Positions 22,756-31,338 of a stretch of 40,688 bases of DNA are shown piece after piece. The DNA is from a virus, in IMG/VR virus record IMGVR_UViG_3300046328_000109, positions 1 through 40,688 of that record; one strand, 5' to 3'. The translations under genes were made by a program, and so were the position numbers. The first letter of the stretch is position 1, and every line of letters starts with the position of its first letter. The notes under the pieces were generated by a model that saw only the letters and a program-made list of their open reading frames with translations, made no database searches and was not told where the DNA came from.

Positions 22756-23208
22756 TTAAAATGGGATATCATTATCCGTTTTTTCGTTTTCAATATAAAG
22801 AATATCACTTAACAATTCTTGTAGAACATCAACAATTTTTCCATTTAATGTATAATAATCCATTCCTTGTTTGGTTACATTTAATAGTTTATTATATTCT
22901 AATATTCTTTCCTCAATCAATAAAACATATTCGCTTTTGGATTTGTCTTTAATCCCAGAAGCATATTGACCATTATTTTCTTTCCATACCTCAAATGTAC
23001 ATTCAGTTAATTTATTACCACCCAAATGTTTCATATCACGACCATACATATTTACTGAATATAGTTCATTATTAATCCATTTAGCTTTTATTCCCCAACA
23101 ACCACCATCTCGATAATATTCAAATAAATTATCGGTCAACACCAATCTAAATGCAGTATTTCCCATCATCACATAATTTGGTAATCTTTTAATATTTTTT
23201 TTGGTCAT
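22756..23208 (-). CDS. Hypothetical protein (150 aa)
   Basis: A soluble protein with an aromatic beta-rich first half (NYVMMGNTAFRLVLTDNLFE, CWGIKAKWINNELYSVNMYG) and a helical second half ending in an acidic NDIPF. The C-terminal D-N-D-I-P-F resembles acidic tails of phage single-strand-binding or replication proteins, but the body does not look like an OB fold I can recognise. Co-transcribed with the zinc-ribbon gene. Function unknown. Confidence 0.6.
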   Translation of the reverse strand: MTKKNIKRLPNYVMMGNTAFRLVLTDNLFEYYRDGGCWGIKAKWINNELYSVNMYGRDMKHLGGNKLTECTFEVWKENNGQYASGIKDKSKSEYVLLIEERILEYNKLLNVTKQGMDYYTLNGKIVDVLQELLSDILYIENEKTDNDIPF

Positions 23209-23220
23209 TGTAACATTGAA

Positions 23221-23472
23221 TTATAAGTTGTTATATCGCCACTCGGCCTCGTCAAAATTATATTTTCTATAGTCAGCCAAATATGTTTCTAGAACACACA
23301 AGGGACAACTATGGATTTGGTTTGTACAGTCTCCTGAATGATATTCTGTTTCCAATAACATTGGATAATAAGATATAAAACTTTTTGCCCAATCCAAAGA
23401 AGATTGATCAATGTTATCAAAGTCGTCAGATTCGTGAGCTGCAATAAATTCAACAAATGTGTATTTTTTCAT
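23221..23472 (-). CDS. Small Cys-containing phage protein (83 aa)
   Basis: Acidic helical N-terminus, then HSGDCTNQIHSCPLCVLETY, with three Cys and two His in a compact cluster that could bind zinc, and an aromatic C-terminus. This H-S-G-D-C-T-x-x-x-x-x-C-P-L-C-x-L-E pattern is seen in small proteins of T4-like phages of unknown role. It is the first gene after the terminator at 23528-23564 and so probably opens the operon reaching down to 19704. Confidence 0.65.
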   Translation of the reverse strand: MKKYTFVEFIAAHESDDFDNIDQSSLDWAKSFISYYPMLLETEYHSGDCTNQIHSCPLCVLETYLADYRKYNFDEAEWRYNNL

Positions 23473-23527
23473 TTTATTAATTGTTTTAACAAAAATCAGA
23501 TTAATTGTTAATTAAAGCAAATTATTA

Positions 23528-23564
23528 AATAAAAAATCCAACAAAATTTAATTTATTGGATTTT
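23528..23564 (-). terminator. Rho-independent terminator
   Basis: On the minus strand a 9-bp stem AAAATCCAA/TTGGATTTT with a 14-base AT loop and a following T-run (complement of 23530-23536). It lies 28 bases after the stop of the gene at 23593-24030. No late motif follows here, unlike the other two internal terminators. Confidence 0.75.
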
Positions 23565-23592
23565 AGTGGTTTAAAATAGAATTATTTTAATA

Positions 23593-24030
23593 TTATTGGG
23601 TAATATGGTTCATTTCTAATTCTTTTTCATCATTTTGTTGTGTGGCTATTTTAATACTATCTTGTAATCTAATCACTTCATCATAACCATATTTTTCAAT
23701 AATACCTCTAAAGGTTGTGAAATCTGGTTGTGTGATTTTAACTACACCACGCTCATCATTATATGAGATTCCACATAGTGCTTCATCAAATACTTGTTCT
23801 TTTTGTTTTTCATCAAGAACATCAAATAGTTCTTCATTTAAAATAATTACAACATCAAATCCTCCAAGATATTTATGTAGATCATTTTCTTTTACTACTT
23901 TATAAATTTCCTTTTGTGAGTTATCAACCAATACCGTTACCTTAATAAAATTATCAAGATTTGTTTTATCATAGATGTGATTGAATGATTTTAATGTTTC
24001 CTTTTCGGGTGATTCATACTGCTTTGCCAT
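23593..24030 (-). CDS. Putative phage metallopeptidase-like protein, apparently without HExxH
   Basis: 145 residues from ATG 24030 (MAKQYESPEKE); an in-frame ATG at 24072 would add 14 less conserved residues. The centre FDVVIILNEELFDVLDEKQK then VFDEALCGISYN has the layout of small phage proteins related to metallopeptidases, in which the second segment is normally H-E-L-x-H. Here it reads D-E-A-L-x-G, so zinc binding and proteolysis look lost. A later ITQPDFTTFRGIIEKYG is also conserved in this type. It has its own terminator 28 bases after the stop. Role unknown. Confidence 0.5.
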   Translation of the reverse strand: MAKQYESPEKETLKSFNHIYDKTNLDNFIKVTVLVDNSQKEIYKVVKENDLHKYLGGFDVVIILNEELFDVLDEKQKEQVFDEALCGISYNDERGVVKITQPDFTTFRGIIEKYGYDEVIRLQDSIKIATQQNDEKELEMNHITQ

Positions 24031-24094
24031 AATTGTTATATTTTGTTTTAAATTAAAAACAATATTAACCAATCAAATCCAATAATGCAAATTT

Positions 24095-24895
24095 TTAATA
24101 TTGAACATCCAATTTATTACCATTAAAAGATAATATATAATATAGTTCATTGGATTCTATATTAACAAAGCTATCAACATTATAATAATACTTCATTCCG
24201 TTTTGATTGGTGAATGAAACATATTTACAATCAACAAAATCATCCATCATGGTAAAGTTCTTTCCATCAAATCCAAAAGTCTTTGGCACAAAGAATCTAA
24301 GTTTGCGATTATGATTAGATGTTTTAATAACCTCTAAATATTCAGTATATTCACCTAATGTATAGTATCTATTTACAGCACCGTTTACATTCAGCATATA
24401 TACTCTTATTTCTGGTGCTCCCATAAATACTTCATATTGGTTTCTAACAGTATATGAGTTTTTAAATACTATTTCAATATTTTCATCCTTTTCTTTTACT
24501 GTATGATTTTTTGTTCCAAATTCAAATGAATTATCACCTTCATCAATCATTCCATATTTAATCCTAGCTTCATTTAGTTTATTGCTATCACTATTTTGGA
24601 TATAGTTATCAGCCTTTTGTAAAACCTCATAAAAATATTTAATATATTGTTCATCTCTAACACCACCTTTTAGATTTTGTAGAAAATCTTTTGCAACACT
24701 ATTGTTTTGCTGCATATGGTTACCAGTATCAGTGCCATTATCTTGTGAAAAGATTTCCTTTTCAACATTACTCAATCCCATTGATACTGATATTGCTATT
24801 GAACTAAAGAAATCTTTTACATCTTTTGGTAGAAATTCCCAAACCTTTAGGAATTTCTTTTCATCTTCATTTGAGATATTATTACTATTTGACAT
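24095..24895 (-). CDS. Hypothetical late protein (266 aa)
   Basis: An acidic helical N-terminal third (EDEKKFLKVWEFLPKDVKDF), a polar linker with N-terminal features of a disordered segment, then GGVRDEQYIKYFYEVLQKAD and a beta-rich C-terminal half with tyrosine-rich strands. No catalytic motif or transmembrane segment. It follows the 50-residue gene at 24885-25037 with an 11-base overlap and so lies downstream of a late motif, suggesting a structural or virion-associated role. I do not recognise the family. Confidence 0.6.
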   Translation of the reverse strand: MSNSNNISNEDEKKFLKVWEFLPKDVKDFFSSIAISVSMGLSNVEKEIFSQDNGTDTGNHMQQNNSVAKDFLQNLKGGVRDEQYIKYFYEVLQKADNYIQNSDSNKLNEARIKYGMIDEGDNSFEFGTKNHTVKEKDENIEIVFKNSYTVRNQYEVFMGAPEIRVYMLNVNGAVNRYYTLGEYTEYLEVIKTSNHNRKLRFFVPKTFGFDGKNFTMMDDFVDCKYVSFTNQNGMKYYYNVDSFVNIESNELYYILSFNGNKLDVQY

Positions 24896-25037
24896 TAATT
24901 ATATAATCTGTTATAAATAATTTAAATGAATCAAAAATGTCAGCAATATCAATCAAAAGAATTAGAATACCACATTTAATATCCAATTCAAAATATTTAA
25001 ATTCTCTTTTTATTTTATCGATTCGTTTTTGATCCAT
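24885..25037 (-). CDS. Small hypothetical protein (50 aa)
   Basis: ATG at 25037, TAG at 24885-24887. The translation begins MDQKRIDKIKREFKYFELD and continues with a hydrophobic stretch (GILILLIDIADIF) that could be a short membrane or packing helix. A late motif lies 13 bases before its ATG, where a start would be expected, and its end overlaps the next start by 11 bases. It may be a real small gene or a leader frame. Function unknown. Confidence 0.5.
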   Translation of the reverse strand: MDQKRIDKIKREFKYFELDIKCGILILLIDIADIFDSFKLFITDYIINVK

Positions 25038-25050
25038 TTTATTATTTTTT

Positions 25051-25058
25051 ATAAATAG
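25051..25058 (-). promoter_or_regulatory. Late-promoter motif (site 7)
   Basis: Coding strand AACTATTTATAAAAAA, 13 bases before the ATG of the 50-residue gene and about 156 bases before the next larger gene. The short distance is the main reason to believe the 50-residue gene. Confidence 0.65.
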
Positions 25059-25065
25059 TTATTGA

Positions 25066-26412
25066 TTATTTTGTAATTGATTTATAAAACTCTGATCTTG
25101 TTTTGGTTACATGAATTAAATTATATTTCTCCTTAAAGTCTTCATGCATCTGGTTACCCAAATCTTCACCAAGTGCTGGATTTAATATTAATTTCTTAAC
25201 AGCCTTTGCCCATTCTTTTCCAGAATTTTTACCAACTGGAATTAAAATACAGTTTTTCATATGATGTCCATCCACATTATATGGTGGAATATCACTACAA
25301 ATAATTGGTAACTTTCTAGTCCAAACTTCAATCTGCTTGAGCGAGCTTTTCATGCGGTTAAACATATTATCAGCCAATGGTGCTAATGATACGTCAGCTT
25401 CATTCAATACGTTAGCATATACGTTAGCTGGCCTTGTCCATCTTCTTACATATGGTTGTACATCATCACTATGATATTTCTCTTGTCCAAACTTATTCAA
25501 ATATTGTAAATATGATTTATCAGTTATAATCTTATGATTATCTGTCATAATATGTTCATATTGTAAATATACTGATTCTTCTGGTTTAATTGGTCTAGTT
25601 TCTTGATTTATAGATTGATTTCTAAAAGCATCTTTAATTTGTTGTGGAACTTCTGGAATTAAATCCAAATTACCACCAGCTTTATTAAATTTAGCTATAA
25701 ATTGTTGTGTCCATAAACCAACCTTCTGCAATACATCGGGCAATTGTGGATTGATGTTATAGGTTGTTGTATTCCCTCTAATATCCCAACCAGCAAGCAT
25801 ATATTTTATTTTATCCTTAACTTGCTCATCAGATTGTAGAATATTTGACATACCATCCAATTGATGTACATCATTTAAGTGGCTTGATCCAGCACTATAT
25901 ATTAATCTTAACTTATCTGAATCTTTTTTTCTATTGTCCTTAAATTGTGGCATCAATTCGGGATTGACACTATTAAACAATACCACTACATTTTTATTAT
26001 GTTTTCGGATTTGTTCAGCAAACAATTCAGTAGTTGTTGTTACAAAATCGGCCATCTTCAATGACTGAATTACCCTCTCAGGCATTCTTTCTTGCAAAGA
26101 AATTGCATGGTATGGATGTGTCTTATCCAATTCCCAATAATCATCAATATCAGCAACAAGTTTAACACCCTCTTTTTTTAATTTATCAAACAATTCACGT
26201 TGCTTAACAATATCATTCAAAAATTGTCTATGGAAATGTATGATGTTGAATTTTCTTAAATATTCAAAATCATTTAACTCTGGTGTGTGATTTAATTCAA
26301 CTTCAAAATCATCCGAATAATCATTTTGTAATTGTAATGCTGGCATTAATATTCTGAAATATTTTACACCAGCCTCATCTGTTGTATGAAATAAAACTTT
26401 TAGTTTTGACAT
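25066..26412 (-). CDS. Glycosyltransferase-like protein (GT-B type)
   Basis: 448 residues. The N-terminal half starts KVLFHTTDEAGVKYFRILMP, followed by FNIIHFHRQF, VKLVADIDDYWEL and VVVLFNSVNPEL, a Rossmann-like arrangement as in GT4 glycosyltransferases. The second half opens with LRLIYSAGSSHLNDV and later has ADVSLAPLADNMFNRMKSS with KQIEVWTRKLPIICSDIPPY, where a GT4 donor-binding motif (E-x-x-x-x-G-x-P) would lie. Such enzymes in large phages add sugars to phage DNA, virion proteins or host surface. With a late motif 18 bases upstream and structural neighbours, virion or receptor glycosylation is the better guess. Confidence 0.7.
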   Translation of the reverse strand: MSKLKVLFHTTDEAGVKYFRILMPALQLQNDYSDDFEVELNHTPELNDFEYLRKFNIIHFHRQFLNDIVKQRELFDKLKKEGVKLVADIDDYWELDKTHPYHAISLQERMPERVIQSLKMADFVTTTTELFAEQIRKHNKNVVVLFNSVNPELMPQFKDNRKKDSDKLRLIYSAGSSHLNDVHQLDGMSNILQSDEQVKDKIKYMLAGWDIRGNTTTYNINPQLPDVLQKVGLWTQQFIAKFNKAGGNLDLIPEVPQQIKDAFRNQSINQETRPIKPEESVYLQYEHIMTDNHKIITDKSYLQYLNKFGQEKYHSDDVQPYVRRWTRPANVYANVLNEADVSLAPLADNMFNRMKSSLKQIEVWTRKLPIICSDIPPYNVDGHHMKNCILIPVGKNSGKEWAKAVKKLILNPALGEDLGNQMHEDFKEKYNLIHVTKTRSEFYKSITK

Positions 26413-26430
26413 AAATTTATATACTTTTAT

Positions 26431-26438
26431 ATAAATAG
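26431..26438 (-). promoter_or_regulatory. Late-promoter motif (site 8)
   Basis: Coding strand AACTATTTATATAAAA, 18 bases before the glycosyltransferase ATG at 26412. Just upstream is a 12-bp palindrome ATAAAATTTTAT (26458-26469), also found near sites 1 and 11. Confidence 0.7.
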
Positions 26439-26488
26439 TTAGTATTTATAAAAAAATATAAAATTTTATAAAAAATAATAAAATATTT

Positions 26489-26833
26489 TTATTTTCTCGG
26501 ATCTATATATAATCTGTAAACGTTTGAACCTAAATTGTCGATATCGTTACTACGCATGAATCCTAAATTATCTTCACTCTCCATATCACCAGCCATGAAA
26601 TGTGCATTACCATATTGTGATACAACTTCTTGCTCAAATTTATTTAATTTTTGAATATCTTCATCCGATAATCCACTATCATCACCATTAATTAATGCTG
26701 ATACTGCCCATTCTGGAATATCATAACCAATCAAATCATCTTTATTTTCATTTAATTTCTTTTTGTTTTTGAATGATGGATCAATGTTTTCCATTAATTG
26801 GAACATTCTACTTTTTCCAGTCTTGGTCTTCAT
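26489..26833 (-). CDS. DUF6926-like small protein (114 aa)
   Basis: A basic N-terminus (TKTGKSRMFQLMENIDP), then YDIPEWAVSALINGDDSGLS and D-E-D-I-Q-K-L-N-x-F, a compact helical motif (I-P-E-W-A-x-x-x-L-I-N-G-D-x-S-G-L) present in small phage proteins that I associate with DUF6926. The C-terminal part is polar and ends YRLYIDPRK. Function unknown. It follows 26837-27283 after 3 bases and precedes the glycosyltransferase motif, so it ends the late unit that starts at 28078. Confidence 0.6.
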   Translation of the reverse strand: MKTKTGKSRMFQLMENIDPSFKNKKKLNENKDDLIGYDIPEWAVSALINGDDSGLSDEDIQKLNKFEQEVVSQYGNAHFMAGDMESEDNLGFMRSNDIDNLGSNVYRLYIDPRK

Positions 26834-26836
26834 ATA

Positions 26837-27283
26837 TTACTCTGTTTTCTTTTTCTTTGATTTTGTACTATCAGCCTCTAATTCTGGTAAACTATCTTCA
26901 ACTTGTGCTAATTCATTTTCATGCTTAACATATTCTTTGACAGCTTCCATAAAATCAACCGATTCAGACGATTTTTGGATTGGTGAATCAACCATTTTGG
27001 TTTCAACTTTCTTTCTGGTATCACCATATAGAAAACGTTCACTTTTTAGTTTGGTTTGCTCATATTCGTTATCACTGATCTGAATAACGTTTATTAAACC
27101 TTTAATTCTTAATTTATGCAATTCTAATGGTAAATCATTAACTGCTAAAATTGTTTCTTGATCAGGTCTAATCTTTTGTGTGTACCACCTAAATTTAATG
27201 TTATATTTAACATCAATAGTGGTATTAAACGATGGATGTTTACCGTTTAATGTGTTTGTTATATTTTTAATTTTAAATGCCAT
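26837..27283 (-). CDS. Hypothetical late protein with charged tail (148 aa)
   Basis: The first 80 residues are beta-rich with a basic character (KYNIKFRWYTQKIRPDQETI, PLELHKLRIKGLINVIQI). The last 60 form an acidic stretch (EYVKHENELAQVEDSLPELE) and a lysine cluster at the end. The arrangement resembles small proteins next to structural genes in Bacteroidetes phages, but I cannot name the family. It is transcribed with the ParB/ART-like gene (2-base gap). Unknown function; probably virion-associated. Confidence 0.55.
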   Translation of the reverse strand: MAFKIKNITNTLNGKHPSFNTTIDVKYNIKFRWYTQKIRPDQETILAVNDLPLELHKLRIKGLINVIQISDNEYEQTKLKSERFLYGDTRKKVETKMVDSPIQKSSESVDFMEAVKEYVKHENELAQVEDSLPELEADSTKSKKKKTE

Positions 27284-27285
27284 TA

Positions 27286-28059
27286 TTATAAAGTTTGTAT
27301 ATATTTTTCTCCGTATTTAATCCCATCATAACCCATCTTCTTTGCCCTTTCAACAACCATTCTTGAAACCAAAACATCAAATGGTAATGATTTATTTACC
27401 GATGTTTCATTTATCTTCTGCATATCATGCCACTCCGAACAAATCTTCTTTACATTTTCATTCTCATAGCTTTGATCCAATTCCAATATGTTATCAAATT
27501 CAATTTCGTATTTATATGGGAATTTTTTATCTTCAGTGTCTTTAATGTTAAAGAAATTACCTGATTTACTATTCTCAACCATTGGTTTATTCCTATATCC
27601 AATAATCACTTTTTGGTTTGGGGTATTTGGATTTGATTCATTCTCACAATCAGTACATTCTTCTTCTTTCTTTCCACTTTCGTGTGTATAGATATCTTGA
27701 ATCTTGTTTAATGAACGAACACTATTGTCATAGTCAGTATCTAACCTAATAACCATTATTGTTCCGTTTGGATTATCTAATGCTGCTCCAGCATATCTAT
27801 GATGTCCATCAATAATTTCATTATCTTTGGAAACGTATATTGGTTTTAAAACCTCATTGTCTTTTATCTTATCCAAAAAGAATGAAACACTATCTGAATT
27901 GATAAATTTTTGCATTGGCTTAACACCAGCAATTGGTAAATTCAACATCTTTGATGGTATATTGTTGGATTTTAACCCATTAACAACATATGAATATGGT
28001 GCAGTTACCTGTGGTAAATGACTTGGTTTTAATATATTTGTATATGCTGCCTTTTCCAT
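27286..28059 (-). CDS. ParB-like domain fused to ADP-ribosyltransferase-like C-terminus
   Basis: 257 residues. The first 115 form a ParB/Srx-type domain: a lead-in strand, KDNEVLKPIYVSKDNEIIDG then HHRYAGAAL (about 87-97), the classic (I/V)-x-D-G-H-H-R signature. The second part begins VIIGYRNKPMV, passes SGNFFNIKDT, and ends VVERAKKMGYDGIKYGEKYI. The Arg, the S-G-N-F-F strand and the final K-K-x-G-Y-D-G-I-K-Y-G-E segment fit ADP-ribosyltransferases of polyvalent-protein type. ParB-like domains may bind CTP or cut DNA; ART domains modify targets with ADP-ribose. An injected or virion-carried enzyme is inferred from the late motif 18 bases upstream. Confidence 0.65.
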   Translation of the reverse strand: MEKAAYTNILKPSHLPQVTAPYSYVVNGLKSNNIPSKMLNLPIAGVKPMQKFINSDSVSFFLDKIKDNEVLKPIYVSKDNEIIDGHHRYAGAALDNPNGTIMVIRLDTDYDNSVRSLNKIQDIYTHESGKKEEECTDCENESNPNTPNQKVIIGYRNKPMVENSKSGNFFNIKDTEDKKFPYKYEIEFDNILELDQSYENENVKKICSEWHDMQKINETSVNKSLPFDVLVSRMVVERAKKMGYDGIKYGEKYIQTL

Positions 28060-28077
28060 TAATTAAATTTCTTTTAT

Positions 28078-28085
28078 ATAAATAG
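28078..28085 (-). promoter_or_regulatory. Late-promoter motif (site 9)
   Basis: Coding strand AACTATTTATATAAAA, 18 bases before the ATG of the ParB/ART-like gene at 28059, in the 44-base gap after the small propeller gene. Confidence 0.7.
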
Positions 28086-28103
28086 TTTTAAATATATTAT
28101 TAA

Positions 28104-29360
28104 TTATGTTGAAATTCTAGTACCACCAGATGAGATTAATACAATATTTCTAGCTAATTCATTATTATATGTAGAAAAAGTACCGCCCATTATAATCTTG
28201 TCATTACCAATTGTTTCAATTACACGAACAATACTACCAAAATTAAAACCATCATTAATATTTAACGTGTGATCAAAATCGCCATTACTATTTAATCTAA
28301 CCAAACCATTTACAGAAATACCACTATATGATGTTATTGAACCTCCCACCAATAATTTATTATTGGTTTGTGTTTTGATTGAATTAATTGTACCACTAAA
28401 TCCATAATTAATAAAACTTTCATCAGGATATCCATTTGACTTTAATTTAACTAAATTATCATACGTTATACCACTATATGAACTAAAAACACCAGCAAGA
28501 TATATATTTCCATCCGAATCAATATCAACATTACTAACACTATTATTTGTACCATTTAATGGGAAAGTATTATCAATTGAACCATCTGAATTAATTCTAA
28601 ATATGTTATTTACTGTAAGACCACTATATGTACTAAATCTACCTGCAACTAATATTCTATCAGAACTATCAATAGATATTGAATTAATTACATCATTAGC
28701 ATCATCAACACCAACACCCATTTTAAATGTGCTATCAATTTCACCATTATTAAATATTTTTACAATATTTCCTTTAGTAATGCCGCTATATGTTTCAAAG
28801 TCACCAGTAACAATATAACCATTATCAGCAGTTTTTAAAAAATTTAAAACAGCATTTGCACCAGCTTGTATTCCATTTCCAATCTGAAACGTATTATCAA
28901 TTGAACCATTAGAATTTAATTTAATGATTCTATTATACGTTACACCACTGTATGTAGTAAATTGTCCACCGATTAAAATTTTTGTATTATCAAATGATAT
29001 TGTTCTAATTGTATTATTAAATCCATCCCCAATTTCAACAGTATTATCAATACTACCATCCGAATTTAATACAATAAACCTATTTTTAGTTATTCCTGTT
29101 GGTGTGGTAGTACCACTATATGTTGTAAAATCACCACCAATATAATATTTATTATTTTTATATGTAATTTCTCTAATTAAATTATCAAAACCACCTAATG
29201 CTGGTATAATGAATGTACACTCATTAGTATACCAAACACCATTTTTACATACAGAAAAACCACCTACGGATGATAAATCATACCAAGTACCACTCTTGGA
29301 TATTGAACTATCGCAAGCATCATACCATGTGCCGTTTTTACTGAAATATATATTAGCCAT
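28104..29360 (-). CDS. Delta-60 (DUF5122) seven-bladed propeller protein, probably a tail decoration
   Basis: 418 residues. The N-terminal 50 hold three short N/K-x-G-x-W-Y repeats (KNGTWYDACDS, KSGTWYDLSS, KNGVWYTNEC) that may serve as an attachment tag. The rest contains seven blades with the pattern I-(L/I)-x-G-G-x-F-x-T-Y-S-G, then N-R-I-I-K-L-N-x-x-G-S-I-D-x-T-F, e.g. LIGGQFTTYSGVTYN and LVAGRFSTYSGLTVN. They match the propeller of the 1382-residue tail protein in blade number and sequence. A surface-binding or structural role is likely. It is transcribed with the multidomain gene 29365-31320 (4-base gap), with the late motif at 31339. Confidence 0.75.
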   Translation of the reverse strand: MANIYFSKNGTWYDACDSSISKSGTWYDLSSVGGFSVCKNGVWYTNECTFIIPALGGFDNLIREITYKNNKYYIGGDFTTYSGTTTPTGITKNRFIVLNSDGSIDNTVEIGDGFNNTIRTISFDNTKILIGGQFTTYSGVTYNRIIKLNSNGSIDNTFQIGNGIQAGANAVLNFLKTADNGYIVTGDFETYSGITKGNIVKIFNNGEIDSTFKMGVGVDDANDVINSISIDSSDRILVAGRFSTYSGLTVNNIFRINSDGSIDNTFPLNGTNNSVSNVDIDSDGNIYLAGVFSSYSGITYDNLVKLKSNGYPDESFINYGFSGTINSIKTQTNNKLLVGGSITSYSGISVNGLVRLNSNGDFDHTLNINDGFNFGSIVRVIETIGNDKIIMGGTFSTYNNELARNIVLISSGGTRIST

Positions 29361-29364
29361 TTAT

Positions 29365-31320
29365 TTAAAAATCTAACTTTAATAATGATGGATCATCTTC
29401 AATCTCATTAAATCCATATTTTTTATATAATGTTACCAATTTATTATAATAGTCTTTACCTTTTGTAATATCTGGTTCTAGAACGATATTAGTATATTCA
29501 TTTTCTTTGGCATATGATATAATATCATTTAATAATGATTTAAACAAACCTCTATTTCTACTTTCTTGATTTAATTCCAAATGTGTTACAAACAATGAAC
29601 CATTTGTTGAAAATTTTGGAGATATTTCAAAAAATCCATATTCCAAATCAAATCTATTATTTGTTTCATTTTCATCAATTGTTTTTTGATGTGATGTATT
29701 TTTTGGTGATGCTATATAGTAACCATTATCAATATCTTGTGTAGTATAGTTCAATCTATTAAATAATTCATTATAGATTCTTGTTTTGGCCATTCTATGT
29801 TTGCTTCTACTAGCATCTGGTGAATACACTAATGATGGATTATCATTTTTATTAATAAAATCATTAATTACATTTTTTATGGTTGACATCACTGCCATAC
29901 TATCAGTAATATTTTCTAATCTTGAATAATTTTTTACATTATTTTTTACTGTAAAAAATGATACTAGATATGTATTATCACCAGACTTACCAAAATTATG
30001 TTTTTTACTAAATTTAACCATATATTCTAAACCATCTTTAGATTTAAAATCATATCCAATATCCGAATCTTCAATATTATTATTTAAATTATACTCATAT
30101 GATTCTTCCATTCCACCACCATCACTTACACCATCATAATTATTTATATTATTATAAGCAGCACCAGCACCATAATATAATCCCATTATTGGTCTGCGAA
30201 TTGATTTATATTTTTTATTCTTTTTCTTTTCAATTATTGGATTTGTTTCATCGATCTTGGTTAATTCAATATTGTTAATATCACCTTGATTGCAAGCATC
30301 ACTAGTTCCGTCGGACTTACCACCAAGTTTGCATTGTTTTTTTATTTCAACTTGTGATGAATTGGGCATTATGCCAATCATTTCATCAATTTTTTTATCC
30401 AATTTAATATGATGTTTTTTCTTATTAACTGTTGAATATGTTAAATCGCTAGATTTACCTTCAATTGATTTTTTTAAATCAAAAACATATTTCTTTCCAA
30501 GTCCTGATTTTATATAGGCAATTGTTAAATGTGGATGATAATTGGGAAATGTTGATGTATTTTCGTAATTCTCCTTGAAGTGTTTATTCAATCTAATCAA
30601 ATCTTCACTTTCCACATCGAATTTCAATACATCATATAATTCATTTTCAAATAATGAAACAGATGTTAATTTATATTGGATTGGTTCTTTTATTGATTTA
30701 ACATCTTCCAATAGAAGATCTACATCGATATTATCATGGAAGCCATATAATACTGTTATATGTGGTTCATCTTCTTTACCAAATCCAATCTCATCATATA
30801 CATCTTCTTGTTTAACCCTATCCAATAATTCATTCCAATTCTTAACTTTAAGATTAAGCATTAAACACCCATATTCGATTGGATTTATTTCTCTTTTATT
30901 AATATCACTAGTTTCTTTTAATTCATCAGCCAATCCAAATTTTTTTAATTTGGTATAATATAATGGATTTTCACTAATATGATCAATTGCTATTTCTTTA
31001 GCCAATTCTTCTGAATTAGTATGCTCCAATTCAGTTTCAATACCCAATTGGATTTGTTTATTAATTAATTTATATACAACATCATGTGGTTTATTCAATT
31101 TATCAACATAGGTATTAATTAAATCTTCGACAGATTTATTATCAGCCTTACCACCAATAATATTATTGGAATCTGATAATACCTCCAATGGTGCTAATCC
31201 AAACATATTTCTATGTTTATTAAACGTAGCTAAAAGACTATCTTTGGATTGATTTCCTTTGAAAATATCGTAAAATGCTGAAAAATCACCATTTGTTACT
31301 AAATCACTAATATTATTCAT
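29365..31320 (-). CDS. Multidomain protein: DUF5661-like, 2H phosphoesterase and GNAT acetyltransferase
   Basis: 651 residues. About 75-130: QIQLGIETELEHTNSEELAK then ENPLYYTKLKKF, as in DUF5661. About 150-300: a 2H phosphoesterase (2'-5' RNA ligase-like) with its two catalytic elements PHITVLYG (near 183) and HPHLTIAYI (near 260), each H-x-T. The middle has a Gly/Asn-rich linker and a helical segment (VYSPDASRSKHRMAKTRIYN) like those of polyvalent phage proteins. About 570-645: a GNAT domain with VTHLELNQESRNRGLFKSLL, where Q-E-S-R-N-R-G-L is the acetyl-CoA loop, and a final FNEIEDDP strand. 2H enzymes cut cyclic or 2'-5' phosphodiesters, and T4 Acb1, a CBASS inhibitor, belongs to this class. 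Late expression suggests it is packaged. Confidence 0.75.
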   Translation of the reverse strand: MNNISDLVTNGDFSAFYDIFKGNQSKDSLLATFNKHRNMFGLAPLEVLSDSNNIIGGKADNKSVEDLINTYVDKLNKPHDVVYKLINKQIQLGIETELEHTNSEELAKEIAIDHISENPLYYTKLKKFGLADELKETSDINKREINPIEYGCLMLNLKVKNWNELLDRVKQEDVYDEIGFGKEDEPHITVLYGFHDNIDVDLLLEDVKSIKEPIQYKLTSVSLFENELYDVLKFDVESEDLIRLNKHFKENYENTSTFPNYHPHLTIAYIKSGLGKKYVFDLKKSIEGKSSDLTYSTVNKKKHHIKLDKKIDEMIGIMPNSSQVEIKKQCKLGGKSDGTSDACNQGDINNIELTKIDETNPIIEKKKNKKYKSIRRPIMGLYYGAGAAYNNINNYDGVSDGGGMEESYEYNLNNNIEDSDIGYDFKSKDGLEYMVKFSKKHNFGKSGDNTYLVSFFTVKNNVKNYSRLENITDSMAVMSTIKNVINDFINKNDNPSLVYSPDASRSKHRMAKTRIYNELFNRLNYTTQDIDNGYYIASPKNTSHQKTIDENETNNRFDLEYGFFEISPKFSTNGSLFVTHLELNQESRNRGLFKSLLNDIISYAKENEYTNIVLEPDITKGKDYYNKLVTLYKKYGFNEIEDDPSLLKLDF

Positions 31321-31338
31321 CTATACTATTTTATAAAT

